DNA of 64,000 nt from assembly GCA_963965975.1 (NCBI GenBank), contig OZ014418.1, positions 74,501 through 138,500 on the forward strand, written 5' to 3'. The notes beneath the pieces are model-generated. The model saw only the letters and a list, made by a program, of their open reading frames with translations. It had not been told where the DNA came from and did no database searches. Each line of letters opens with the position of its first letter. Within the stretch, counting starts at the first letter, position 1. Of this stretch, positions 35,861 through 47,433 are shown one piece after another. The position numbers were made by a program, and so were the translations under genes. Source of the DNA: Xestospongia bergquistia (lineage: Eukaryota; Porifera; Demospongiae; Haplosclerida; Petrosiidae).

Positions 35861-36963
35861 TTATTGTTTAATAGAATAATTAAATCGAGGTAGAACAGCT
35901 ACAGCCATGACATCTAATATGTCATCTCTACCATGTTCTAAAACATATTCCAGTGCCTCTTGAATGACTTCTCTCTTTCTCTCACTCTCCAATTTTGTAA
36001 ACCTCCTTTTATTAGAACGAGACACATCAACATAAAGTAAGAACTCCTCACGAAAGAACCTCTCCATGGACACTAAGTTCTGATAATGATCTTTAAGAGA
36101 CTATAATATTACAATAGTAACGATATAGTGTGTATAATGTCACTTACTTTAGGTGTAGTGGGTAGTGCAGTTTTAATGAGTTCAATTAGTTGTAATCCCT
36201 CATTCATCATTGTCATTATAGCTTCACGTCCTCTACTACTTGTCTCTTCTTCCAATTCCTCTCTAAGATGGCTACCATGAGCTCTCTTGTTAGCTCTATC
36301 CTTTAAACTGTGACACAGATCTTTGATACGACAAGCAAGTGATGCAATCATTTCTGGATCACTTCGTTCTTTGGATGCTTGTAAATCTTCTAAGATATCT
36401 TGAACAGTCAAACCTGGGTCTTTTAATTGTATTACTTTTTCTCTAATTTGACGATCACGATTCTTTGTTAATATAAGAGCATAATCGCGACAATTATAAG
36501 CAATATGTTTTAGTATCCAACGATAGTCTAAAAGATAATTGTGTTTTTGATTATCTCCTAATATTTTGCCTTCTGCGTCCATAAAAGTAATATTGTAGTA
36601 ATCAAAAAGGGGCTGGGCAATATCTACCCCTACTAAATAAAGGAATCTTGTTATCTCATCTTCGAATCTTCTCTGATACTCTAAATTAGATGGTCTGAAT
36701 GGATCGATCCAAAATGACTTCTTTTTTCCTCCTCCACTATGAAGGGTGACCTCTCGTATTTTACCAAATACAGATGATTTCTTTTGTTTCTTGACTCCAC
36801 AACAGCAACAATACAAACATGTAGTGAGGACAATGACTATTACTCCAATACCAATTGAGAGGGGAGCCAAGCCATATTGATTCTTTAACTTCAAATACCA
36901 TTCCTCCATCTGATAAGCCATGTGGTCAGTTATGATAATGTGGGTGTGACCCTCTCCTAACAT
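35861..36963 (-). CDS. Membrane-anchored D1-D2 protein
   Basis: Two exons. The first (36963 to about 36139) encodes a short N-terminus, one transmembrane helix (PLSIGIGVIVIVLTTCLYCC, about residues 34-53) with a juxtamembrane Cys cluster, then D1 (DPFRPSNLEYQRRFEDE; YLLDYRWILKHIAYN; ANKRAHGSHL). The second (about 36107-35861) is D2 (DHYQNLVSMERFFREEF ... DILDVMAVAVLPRFN). With no signal peptide and a basic stretch (KKQKK) after the helix, a cytosolic D1-D2 is likely. The first ATG shares the bases CATG with the DNAJC22 start on the other strand. A later start at MAYQMEEWYLK (about 36921) or an upstream exon spliced to GTTAG/GAGAGG is possible. It lacks the Pro-rich exon of its relatives. Function unknown. 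Confidence 0.75.
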
Positions 36964-38017
36964 GAGGAAATTTTGTTCAATTGCCTTTCTCCTATGGCTG
37001 TTTGGTGGATTGCTAGGACTCCATCATTTCTATCTTGGTAGAGACAAACATGGTTTTCTCTGGGCTACTACATTTGGGGGATTTTTTATTGGTTGGATTA
37101 AAGAGTTCTCTAAATTAGCAACATATACTGAAGAGGCTAATATTGGTTATCCTAGAAGAGCAGGAAGGAGACCACTCTTGTGGTCAAAGTTACACAGATT
37201 AGTTGGATTTATACTATTTGGTCTTTTCTATCGTATGTTAGTGGTCAATGCAATACCTAATGATATACAATATTATCGTTACTTCCTTGTTTTGTTGGGA
37301 CCTATTGGTGTTGCATTTGGTACATATATGGTCAGTAATGTTGGTCACATTCGTTGTTCATTATTATATCCATTAATTGGAGCATATGTTGGTGAGCTGT
37401 TATTTGGAGAGACTCATCTCTTAATGGAAGAATCTAATACTTTATTAGCTGTTAGTACTAGTGGAATATGTTGTCTTATTGGTTGGAGAGAACGTCAACA
37501 TCGTATTAATATGAAATGTTGTCATCGCTTTCTATTCTGGACTGGATTAGGTCTACTGATAATATCACTGTGGTGTTGCTATGGTTACCACAATGCAGAG
37601 GTCTATGTAGAAGATTTAGATCGAAATGTTAAATTAAGTGAAATAATTAGCAAGTTCTTGAATTCACCTGAGTGGGCGGAGTTACGGCATCTACTAAAAG
37701 AACTCATTGTAACATTATGGGATACTGGAGGAGACTTTGAGAAGGCGTGGTTAATTTTACAGCAGGATGTGGCAATGTCTCAAGTATTAAGTTCACTAGA
37801 AGTATTAGGATTTAATAGAACTGTCAATGTCGAGGAGGAAATAACAGAGGGGGTATTAAAGGAACATTATAAGAAATTGATACGTGTATGGCATCCTGAT
37901 AAACATCCTCCTGATAAAAAAGAGGAAGCACAAACAAAATTTATTGAAATTCAGGAAGCGTATGAAACTGTTGAGAGATATTTGAAAATAAGAAAGAAAA
38001 CAACATTTTCACAATAA
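36962..38017 (+). CDS. DNAJC22: DnaJ homologue subfamily C member 22 (TM2 plus J domain)
   Basis: A single-exon, 351-residue protein. The N-terminal TM2-type region (WLFGGLLGLHHFYLGRDKHG ... WATTFGGFFIGWIKEFSKL) matches DNAJC22 (fly wurst) closely. Several further transmembrane helices follow (about residues 80-205), for example FWTGLGLLIISLWCC. The C-terminal J domain has the HPD motif in KLIRVWHPDKHPPDKKEEAQ. The family is a multi-pass membrane Hsp70 co-chaperone linked in flies to clathrin-mediated endocytosis. The length equals the family's. Its ATG overlaps the start codon of the membrane D1-D2 gene on the other strand, so the two must share regulatory DNA or one annotated start is wrong. 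Confidence 0.92.
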   Translation: MRKFCSIAFLLWLFGGLLGLHHFYLGRDKHGFLWATTFGGFFIGWIKEFSKLATYTEEANIGYPRRAGRRPLLWSKLHRLVGFILFGLFYRMLVVNAIPNDIQYYRYFLVLLGPIGVAFGTYMVSNVGHIRCSLLYPLIGAYVGELLFGETHLLMEESNTLLAVSTSGICCLIGWRERQHRINMKCCHRFLFWTGLGLLIISLWCCYGYHNAEVYVEDLDRNVKLSEIISKFLNSPEWAELRHLLKELIVTLWDTGGDFEKAWLILQQDVAMSQVLSSLEVLGFNRTVNVEEEITEGVLKEHYKKLIRVWHPDKHPPDKKEEAQTKFIEIQEAYETVERYLKIRKKTTFSQ

Positions 38018-38147
38018 CTCATTAAACACATTATTGAGTTGTGTATGCTCATTATTTTGCTATTCTTTAATATTACATTTTACATTAAGCAAAAAATATG
38101 TTAAATTAAGTCTATAATATGAATATAACATAATGACAGTCCCTTTA

Positions 38148-39080
38148 TTAGTCAGTAGTTATAGCAGGTTGATCTATACCAGTTTCCAATGTACCATTAG
38201 TATCAATACTAGCCCAAGCCATCCTCTTTGTAGTAAACCCCTTACTAATTACTCCATTAGGAGTAATCATAATTAATCCACCACGACCTTTGACCTTGTC
38301 CCACATAAACTTGAGACTTTGTTCAACAGCATTCTGACCAGACATTGTTATACTATTGCTCAATACTCGATGAGCTAATGTAACACGAGTTATTGATTCA
38401 CCATGACCTGTACAAGAGACTCCGCCCAAACTATTATCACTGTAACCACCACACCCAATTAAAGGAACATCCCCAACTCGTCCAACCCGTTTCATAGTAA
38501 TTCCTCCAGTTGAAGTAGCACACGCAATGTTACCATGGCGATCCATAGCAACTGCTCCAACAGTGTCATGATCATTACTATCTTCTGTTTTGTTAAAGAC
38601 ATCTTGAACAACATCATCATATTTAATATATTCCTCCCACCTTGATTTAGCCTGAGGGGAGACAAGATCTTCACTGGACACTTCTGGTATACCTTGTTCT
38701 CTTGCAAACAGTTCTGCTCCCTCAGAAATTAACATAACATGATCTGTACATTCCATAACTTTACGAGCTAAAGAGACAGGATTAGCTACTGTCTTTACTC
38801 CTGCTACTGCACCAACTCCAAATTGTGCACCCTCCATTATCATAGCATCCATTTCTATCTGTCCTTTATTGTTAAAGACAGAACCATGACCAGCATTAAA
38901 AGATGGATTATCTTCTAAATTTCTGACAGCAGCTTCAACAGCATCTATAGCTGATCCATTAGAACATAATATGGAATACCCAGCTTGTACTGCTGACTGA
39001 CAACCACGAGTTACCTCCTCTACCACTTCATTTGGAATGGCATATGCCCCTCCATGCACAATAATACAACAGCCTGACAT
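38148..39080 (-). CDS. ASRGL1: Isoaspartyl peptidase / L-asparaginase (ASRGL1)
   Basis: An intronless Ntn-hydrolase of about 310 residues. Start chosen at the ATG of MSGCCIIVHGGAYAIP (39080). Family marks seen: NPSFNAGHGSVFNNKGQIEM, the nucleophile threonine in HDTVGAVAMD, where the precursor cuts itself, CATSTGGITMKRVGRVGD, and GCGGYSDN with the downstream TGHGE. The enzyme removes isoaspartyl dipeptide residues and hydrolyses asparagine in the cytosol. It uses DT rather than the usual GT at the cleavage point (human: LGT); the preceding residue varies in the family, so activity is likely but not certain. The lack of introns is unusual for this window, though DNAJC22 and the JmjC gene share it. 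Confidence 0.93.
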   Translation of the reverse strand: MSGCCIIVHGGAYAIPNEVVEEVTRGCQSAVQAGYSILCSNGSAIDAVEAAVRNLEDNPSFNAGHGSVFNNKGQIEMDAMIMEGAQFGVGAVAGVKTVANPVSLARKVMECTDHVMLISEGAELFAREQGIPEVSSEDLVSPQAKSRWEEYIKYDDVVQDVFNKTEDSNDHDTVGAVAMDRHGNIACATSTGGITMKRVGRVGDVPLIGCGGYSDNSLGGVSCTGHGESITRVTLAHRVLSNSITMSGQNAVEQSLKFMWDKVKGRGGLIMITPNGVISKGFTTKRMAWASIDTNGTLETGIDQPAITTD

Positions 39081-39600
39081 TTGAGCCACACCTTCTAGAG
39101 TTTAAAAGAGCAACACCCTTAACATGGCGTCTAGCATCCAAATTTTTAACCCTTTCTTTTAAGTTTTATTGCATTATCTTATGTAAGCACAAGTTACACG
39201 TTGTGGATTGATAGTGTTTAAGTAAGGATTTTTATTTGTTGTAACATAAAAAAGAGACAATGATACTTTATATTAGTAATATGAAATTAACACAATAAAC
39301 AAATATTTTGACACAAGCAGACAACTAACTATACTATTTAGTGTCACACTCAGTATTACAGAATTGTCAAATGTAGTTATCAAGTATTGAATTTAGTTTT
39401 GGAATAGTACATGTAAGGTACAACACTATTTGTCTGACTCTGTCTACACAGAACTTAATGCACAAAAGACAAGTGCAATGAAGGTACATCTAAAGTTTTA
39501 TATAATTAAATGTTTTTATGAGTAGGTGTAAGTACAACTGTTACTGATGGCAGCCTCACTGGAGATAGAACCTTAACTTATTTTGACTTGTTACTTTATT

Positions 39601-39634
39601 TACATGTACATGTACAAATAAACATGTACATGTT
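39601..39634. repeat. Short inverted repeat of ACATGTACATGT
   Basis: Two copies of ACATGTACATGT, a sequence almost equal to its own complement, flank AAATAA-type spacer. It could form a stem-loop. No role is evident. Confidence 0.7.
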
Positions 39635-40142
39635 TATATCTATTGTCTCTTATTGTAGTATATGTGACACTTGTAATATCATAGTATCAAGAGATGAAGT
39701 CTATAATTTTTTCTTACTATTTTTTTCAAACTCGACCAGCAAAAATGAACACCAAATACATGTAAATGTATTTATTTCATAAATAAAAAGTAACATGAAA
39801 AACATTATTAATTTCACATTAAAGTATGGTGTTTCTTTACAGGCTACCTAGACACTTAAAAATATAAATAATGTAAATATTAATTGCTCCTAAAAAATAA
39901 AATAAAATCTATATTAGTGGTCAGGTATTATGACTTCAATCATAATGATACTGATGTGTCTTGAATATCATGTCTTTAATTTTTTATGACATATCAGGAT
40001 TTCAACATATCTATTAAACCAGTCAGACCAATTAAAAATTATTATATGAAAGATTTATACTAATAATATTTTACCAGCTGGTCTGGTAACATCACCTTCA
40101 TAAGAGAATGTCCCTGGTTAAGTTAAGATGCAAAACTGTAGG

Positions 40143-40184
40143 CGCGTATTCATGGAAATAAAATTATAGCCATGCTGTTTTACA
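40143..40184. repeat. Left arm of a distant inverted repeat
   Basis: It contains AAATTATAGCCATGCTG, and its reverse complement matches 42927-42967 at about 36 of 42 positions with one gap. See the finding on the 2.8-kb interval. Confidence 0.75.
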
Positions 40185-40639
40185 TGATCTTCTTTCTTTC
40201 CAGTTAATGTATTGCTATTTACCTGCAAATTATAATACAACAGTGAAAAACAACTTAATGGGTACCTTTAAACTAGGAGAAGTGTCTAAAGACAGGAATG
40301 TTTCCATAGGAATGCTTCCAAAAGAATGATATATTATTTGTGTCAGATACTATTATTCATGGCATCTGTAATTGCAACACCCATTTCATGAATTTCTGAT
40401 AAAATATTCCTGCCATATCATACGTCGTCAAATGTCTCTCGATATCTCTAACTTCTCCACTTCGTAGTTCTATTTTATTATGTATTGTTGTTCTCTATTT
40501 AGTAGTAGTTCGACTAATCTTAGCTGGCTACTAAAACTTAACATTAACTTTACTTTGGATTGACTGACATTTCTTGTAGTTTAAAATAATTAAAGTTAAG
40601 ATTTATTTTAAAAAATAATAAAAAAACATGTTGTGTTGC

Positions 40640-41080
40640 CCAAACGATTCCTACTCGCTCACCCACTCAGGCTTCCACTTAGGCTCCAGGATTCCCTGCT
40701 ATTGCTAGCTGGGACCGCCACCTGGCTTGGTAACCCTCGTCTTCGCGAGGTAATCCTGGCTGGAGCGTCGCCCTAACTTAAAACCAGCCGTACGGGATTC
40801 CAGCTCTTAGGGAATGTCGCATTCAGGAACCGGGAACCACAAATACACCAGCCTCTTCTCGTTTAAAGGGAGACTACCAGCCCTATCCTAGTCGGCCTTT
40901 CGGATACTCCGTAGAGTATGCTGGTAACCATCTCAGAGGTCTGATGCATTGCAGAACGCTGGCCCACAACACAACCTATCCAAGGTGGTTTTCGTTTCCT
41001 TTTATATGTACTGCAGATTTTGTCTTCAGTCTCTTGTGGGGCGGCTCTGTGTAGGCTTATGAATCTCATTAACGGTACCG
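40640..41080. other. GC-rich block of unknown origin
   Basis: A 440-bp block far richer in G and C than anything nearby. It contains stem-loops such as CCTCGTCTTCGCGAGG (40738-40760) and ATACTCCGTAGAGTAT (about 40905-40920). No tRNA, 5S, SRP or RNase P core motif is convincing. It may be a structured RNA gene, a mobile-element remnant or foreign sequence. Confidence 0.45.
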
Positions 41081-42077
41081 ATGAATATGATTACTATCAT
41101 CGATGAACTAAAAAGACTGTTGAAAATTAGTTCTACTTAAGCAAAGTAGAACGACATTACTAATTATAATAATTTTTATCATATCTTAATTTTATAGGGC
41201 TTAAAAAAATAAAAATCATTACCTAAACACTCTTCATTATCTAAATTTATAACAGCTCCTTTAGTTCTTCAAGTCCTCCAGCTTTGGATAACTTTCTTCA
41301 GTTAATGGCTATTGACTTACCTTGTCATAGCTATAATTAGCTAATTATATAGGGTCAACCTAAGACTGTTTATTTAACAACAGTTAATACAGAAATGGAC
41401 ATTCATAATTTTATGTCTCAATTTTATAAGAAGTGGTGGCATAACGTAAGATCTTCAGGTACTTCTAATATTAACTTCTCAATTGTACACATATCTTGTG
41501 AAGGGACAATGTCCTGATCTTTGGTAGTTTGATGCCTTTCCCATTATGATGTCCGTATATACTTGAATGACCTGAAATCATTTCTTCAGACTGCATGACC
41601 ATATAGTATAGTTGTAGTATTCACCTCAGTTACAACAAGACTTTGAAACATGGTGGAGTAGTAATCAAAATGTAAATTATTCTTAATAGAAGGGGCAATT
41701 ATATGTAATTATACATATACCTATGTTACTGGTGATTGATTGTACAAAATACAAATTTGCACATACATTAGTGTTACTGATATAGAACTATTAAGTATTG
41801 TTTTCTGTGGAGTGTATAATGAAGAATAGTGTCTATCCTGATATTTCGCTATCCCCACAAGTTTATAAATGGCACTGCCTACTTTTAATGTTGTTTTCTG
41901 AATGCGATACAAATTAACATACATACATTGTTAATATACAGATGTATGTGTTAGCAACATACATCTTATCTAATGTTTTATGCCTGTACTTGAACAACTG
42001 GACACTCAGTTCTATTAAACATAACAATTAAATATTATTTGTTACAATATGTTTGAGTAATGATGTTGAAGTCTTTG

Positions 42078-42893
42078 TTATGTGAATACATAAAGGTTGA
42101 CATGTTTTATTACATCAATAGTCTGAAGAGATTCACCACAGCTTCCATACCTAAATTTATATTATAGTAAACTTAGGGACAAATCTATGACTGATCTTAT
42201 CAAATAACAGGATTATAGGTGCATACCCTTCACAAATGTAGTCTAGAATATTGTCTGAATTATCTAACTCATCAAAAATCAAGTCCTGAAGATAGATTTT
42301 CTTGGTACCCTGTTCAACATAATATTAAGTATCACTCTTAATATCATTACTAGCATGTATTTTCAATACAAGCACACACTACTAGTCTGTGTCTTACTGT
42401 TGCTGTAATTACATTTGTTACATGTCACTGTGATAAAAAGGGTCAGATAGCTGATAAAAATATTACTGAATTGTAACCTGTTTCCATCCAGCCATTAGAA
42501 AATTTTGTTCTACTAGCTGTTTTGTCCTGTAGTCAATAAATAAACAATTTAAAATGCGATACAAGGCCTTATCTTGCATTAAATAATTCAGTTAAATTAT
42601 TGACTAGTTGAACATAATACTCATGAGCATCTTGGTGTCTATTGTATTTTTCTCTTTTACTTGATAGAGTTTGAACAAGGGATTCTGATGAAAATGTTGT
42701 TGTACCACTGTTATACCTGTACATCCTGTATAAGTTTAGTAATACCTTCAGTAAACATACTTGTGTGACAGCATAAGTTTGTATTAATTTGAACTTTTTT
42801 AACTTTAAAATATTATACCTGACTTTGTACATTCACAACATGCATGTTTGCTGGTTGATTGCAGGAATTCTAAAAATAAAATGGTTCACCAGA
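42078..42893 (-). pseudogene. Ubiquitin-specific protease (USP) gene relic
   Basis: The clearest piece is REKYNRHQDAHEYYVQLVNN (about 42590-42660), the QDAHE box of USP-type deubiquitinases. Further exon-like pieces encode TKKIYLQDLIFDELDNSD (about 42240-42310) and GYGSCGESLQTIDVI (about 42105-42150), reminiscent of the region between the USP boxes. A recognisable Cys box (GNTCYMN type) and the His box are missing. After NLTELFNAR the expected donor reads AG/ATAAGG instead of AG/GTAAGG. The reading ends at 42078. Best explained as a broken duplicate; a fast-evolving short gene is less likely. Confidence 0.55.
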
Positions 42894-42926
42894 CACTGGA
42901 GGACACCACTAACATAGCTGTCTTGG

Positions 42927-42967
42927 TGTAAAAAAGCATGGCTATAATTGTATTCCACGAATACACG
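42927..42967. repeat. Right arm of the distant inverted repeat
   Basis: Reverse-complement match of 40143-40184 (core GCATGGCTATAATT). It lies about 60 bp upstream of the MED6 start, so it may also be part of that promoter. Confidence 0.75.
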
Positions 42968-43026
42968 TATATAGTTTGCGCATGCGTGAACCAGTATTGA
43001 ACAAAAGGGTTAAAAATTGAAGGAGA

Positions 43027-44050
43027 ATGGCAGTCTCAGAACCCAAGTTATCAATTTCTTGGCATGACACTTCGTGGATTCCTGTTCTCAATAAAGATAA
43101 CGTTATGGATTATTTCTCTCAGAAAAGTAATCCATTTTATGACAGAACCTGTAATAATGAAATCATTAAAATGCAGAGAGCAGATCCAGCTCAATTAGTG
43201 TACGTGGGTTGACCCCTTAATTATGACATGTAATTATTGTATAATAGTAATATGACAGGAATCGAATATTCTCTTTATTTAACACAAGACCCAATATTAT
43301 ATGTTATTAGAAAAGTTCATCGTCACTCACAAGATAAAGGTAATATTAATTATTATTATATTATTATTATACTAATTATAGTAATCCCATTGGCTGATTA
43401 TTATGTATTAGGAGGTGTGGTTTATCAATGTCCTGACTTACAGTCAGTCATCAATTCTCGTTTGGTAATAAACAATTCTATAATTATATTATATTATATT
43501 CTAACTAGTTATCAACATTACACTTGGTACATCAAGCATTTGATGAAGGTAGTAACACTATCATTTAATGTATTAAATGAACATTTTATCCAATAGCATT
43601 ATCATATGCTAGATATGAACCAAGTAGAGGCTATTACTGGAAGTTCCCTGGAGATGAGGGTCAGTTATCAATTGAGTATATGAACTAACTATTGACTGCA
43701 CCCACACACACACACACACAGGGGAAGAGAGAAAGACCGATAACGTGAGTAAACCTAAAGATGAACCAACAGAAACACAGCGTAAAAGAGTGGATGGTCT
43801 GTTAATGGAATTAGTGAAAAATTTCCCACCAAAAGTCATTCAACCTAAAGAAGGAACTAAACCAATAGGTAAGTTCCTCACTAATGAACTAACTAATTAA
43901 TCTAGTTAATAAGGTGTGGGTGGAGCTTCAGTTAGAGGAGATGTCAAAGATGTATCAGTTGCTAAGCAACCAGGTATACCACCCACTTCAACTAGTACAA
44001 CTGATATTAAATTACCAGAACCCAAACGTAAGAAACCCACTCAAATTTGA
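43027..44050 (+). CDS. MED6: Mediator complex subunit 6
   Basis: Mediator head-module subunit that links transcription factors to RNA polymerase II in the nucleus. The first exon matches the family strongly: [43 protein letters not shown]. Later exons give [44 protein letters not shown], and [14 protein letters not shown]. The lysine-rich, less conserved tail ends KRKKPTQI at 44050. Six short introns separate the exons. The start ATG (43027) fits the family start, and AAAGGGTTAAA lies about 20 bp upstream. Its stop codon is 30 bp from that of YIPF4 on the other strand. Confidence 0.95.
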
Positions 44051-44080
44051 CCACACCCACTTTTGTTTCATCATAATAAA

Positions 44081-45034
<954 letters not shown>

Positions 45035-45121
45035 CTTTAACACTTTAATTAATTATTATTAATATTATCTAGTTAATTAAGTGCGGGATTTTAATAATAG
45101 GGCTATCCTCACTCAGTTTCA
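45035..45121. promoter_or_regulatory. Divergent YIPF4-EXO1 promoter
   Basis: 87 bp separate the two start codons. The segment contains GCGGGATTTT (about 45082-45092), close to an E2F site, which would suit a replication/repair gene such as EXO1. Motif match only. Confidence 0.4.
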
Positions 45122-47395
45122 ATGGGTATCAAAGGATTGTTGCAGTATTTAAGTAATGCTCAAAGAGACGTTCATATTGGTTCCTTTAAAGGCCAGACAG
45201 CTGCTATTGATGCATATTGCTGGCTTCATAAAGGAGCTTATTCCTGTGCTTTGCAGCTGGTTATGAAAACTGAGAAATGTGAAAAATTGTGCGATATTAA
45301 TCACAATAGCTCCTATTAATTATGATGTTATTGTTTGTAGGCCATTTATACGTTATTGTATGAAGAGAATCAATTTATTACGTCATCATGACATCACTCC
45401 TATTGTCGTATTTGATGGAGCACGTCTACCAATGAAATCAAAAACAGAAGAGGAGAGAAAAGAGTAAGTCACATGGTTACCATAGCAACACCTGTACACA
45501 CAGTTACCTAGACGACGGCAGTCCTATTTAGAGAAAGGTAAGGCGCTCATGAAGGAGGGAAAGCAATCTGAAGCTGTTGAATGTTTTCAACGATGTGTTG
45601 ATGTTAGTCCAGAGATGGCACTTGCATTTATTAAAGTTTTAAGACAAGAAGGTGTGCAAGTTATTGTAGCACCATATGAAGCAGATGCTGAGTTAGCATA
45701 TTTAGTTAAAGAGAACATTGCACATTTTGTTATTACTGAAGATTCTGATCTATTAGCATTTGGTTGTTCTCAGGTATTATATAATATGAATGAGTATGTC
45801 CCTGTAATTATTGATATTATAGGTTTTGTTTAAAATGAATGATGCAGGTTATGGTAAATTAATAGAATTAAAAGATATTGGAAAAGCTAATAAATCACTT
45901 ATTGTAAGTTATAATTTTTAATTAAATTACTTTTGACTTTTCATAGGGATTTACTCCTGATTCATTTCGCCATATGTGTATATTATGTGGGTGTGACTAT
46001 CTAGCCTCAATACCTGGTATAGGACCAAGTACAGCATGCAAATTAATGAGGAAATTCAACAAGGACCCCTATAAAGTTAGTTCATAATTATTTAATTATA
46101 TTATTAATATTAATTATAGGCTATTAAATCAATTAAATATGAGAGTGGTAAAGTCCCTGAGAACTACGAAGAAGATTTCCGCCGTGCTGACCACACCTTT
46201 TTATATCAATTAGTGTTTGATCCTCGTACTCAACAACAAGTAAGACTGACCACACCCTCTCCTGATATAGACCCACGGGAGCTAGAACATGCAGGATTGT
46301 ATCCAATATCATAACTTATATTAATAACATAGTTCTCTTCTTTATTTCTTAACTCAATCTAACAGTCTTAATTCACCATCTAAACAAGTTGGTTTAGCTC
46401 GTGGTAATATTAATCCACTTACTATGGAAACTATGGACTCTTATTCACCAGCTAAAGTATATTGAATTATATCTTCATGTCTAAATTATCTTATTAGCAT
46501 CAAGATATTGCTGGTAAGAAGTCTAAGAGTTGGAGTGGATCTGTACTTAGTAAAGGACCTCTTACAATATCTCGTCAAACAAGTTTAAGTATCCCAGTTT
46601 CTGACAGAGCCAAAAAAGATTTTAGACCACCAAAGAGATCAAGTTAGTTATTGTAACTATTAATATTATAATTAATATTATTATTATTATTAGAAGTTAT
46701 TGAACATGATGATGATGACCTGATATCATCTGATGAATTAAAACTACTTTATAGTAATAGTACAATGAAGACCACACCCTCTCCTCCTGCTCTCTCTACA
46801 GTTACTGAAACTATAGCAAGTAAAAATAAGTTTGCAATAGTAAATAATGAAGATACTATAATCCGATCAAAGTAAGTAATTATGTATTGTTTACAATTAA
46901 TGAGTAGTCCTCCAGATATTTTATTCAGAATACATCAGCAGAATCTAAAGAACAGACATTACAATGTTGTGGATCTGGTTCATCTAGTTTGGCTGCATTA
47001 GATCAAATAGAAGAACCATCTAGTTCCTTAGATTCTGGTTTAGGAGATAGTCTACCTCAAGATAGTTCACCTTATATTAAAAGAAAGTTATTTGATTTGT
47101 ATTCAGACTCAGAGAACAAACGAGTTAAACTTGATGATGAAACTGGTTTAGAAGACCAGTTTAAAAGTGAGTTGTTGGACCAGTCAAACCAGCTGGATGA
47201 CCAGTTAAAGGACCTTTCAAGTCAATCAGATGACCAACTAAACAGGCCAAACCAGTTAGAAAACCTGTCAAACAAGTTGGAGGACCAGTCAAATCAGTCT
47301 ACTCCTTCATTTGAAGTTGTTGATTTAACTAATGATTTTACTGATAAAAGGAAAATGTTACAAAAATCATCTAAAACAATAAGGCTAGGTATAAC

Positions 47396-47433
<38 letters not shown>

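Larger units (their letters stand above)
39081..42077. other. Gene-poor stretch with GC-rich block and inverted repeat pair
   Basis: About 3 kb without a confident gene. It holds a palindrome-rich ACATGTACATGT pair (39601-39634), one arm of an inverted repeat (40143-40184), a minus-strand coding-like stretch I cannot name (about 40340-40480), a GC-rich block (40640-41080), and a plus-strand coding-like stretch (41250-41480, including QPKTVYLTTVNTEMD) that I cannot place. These look like decayed sequence rather than working genes. Confidence 0.5.

Noticed and set aside
18860-36963. D1 as a HEPN domain of the DZIP3 type
   Set aside because: The AHQ/RAH element resembles a HEPN-like helix end, but the remaining HEPN motif pattern and order are absent in the members I compared.
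40863-41069. 68-residue minus-strand ORF in the GC-rich block
   Set aside because: It starts and ends without family similarity and lies in a structured, repeat-like block; no evidence for translation.
40640-41080. SRP RNA or 5S rRNA gene
   Set aside because: Only short chance matches (for example GGTCCCAGCTAG); the conserved cores of both RNAs are missing.
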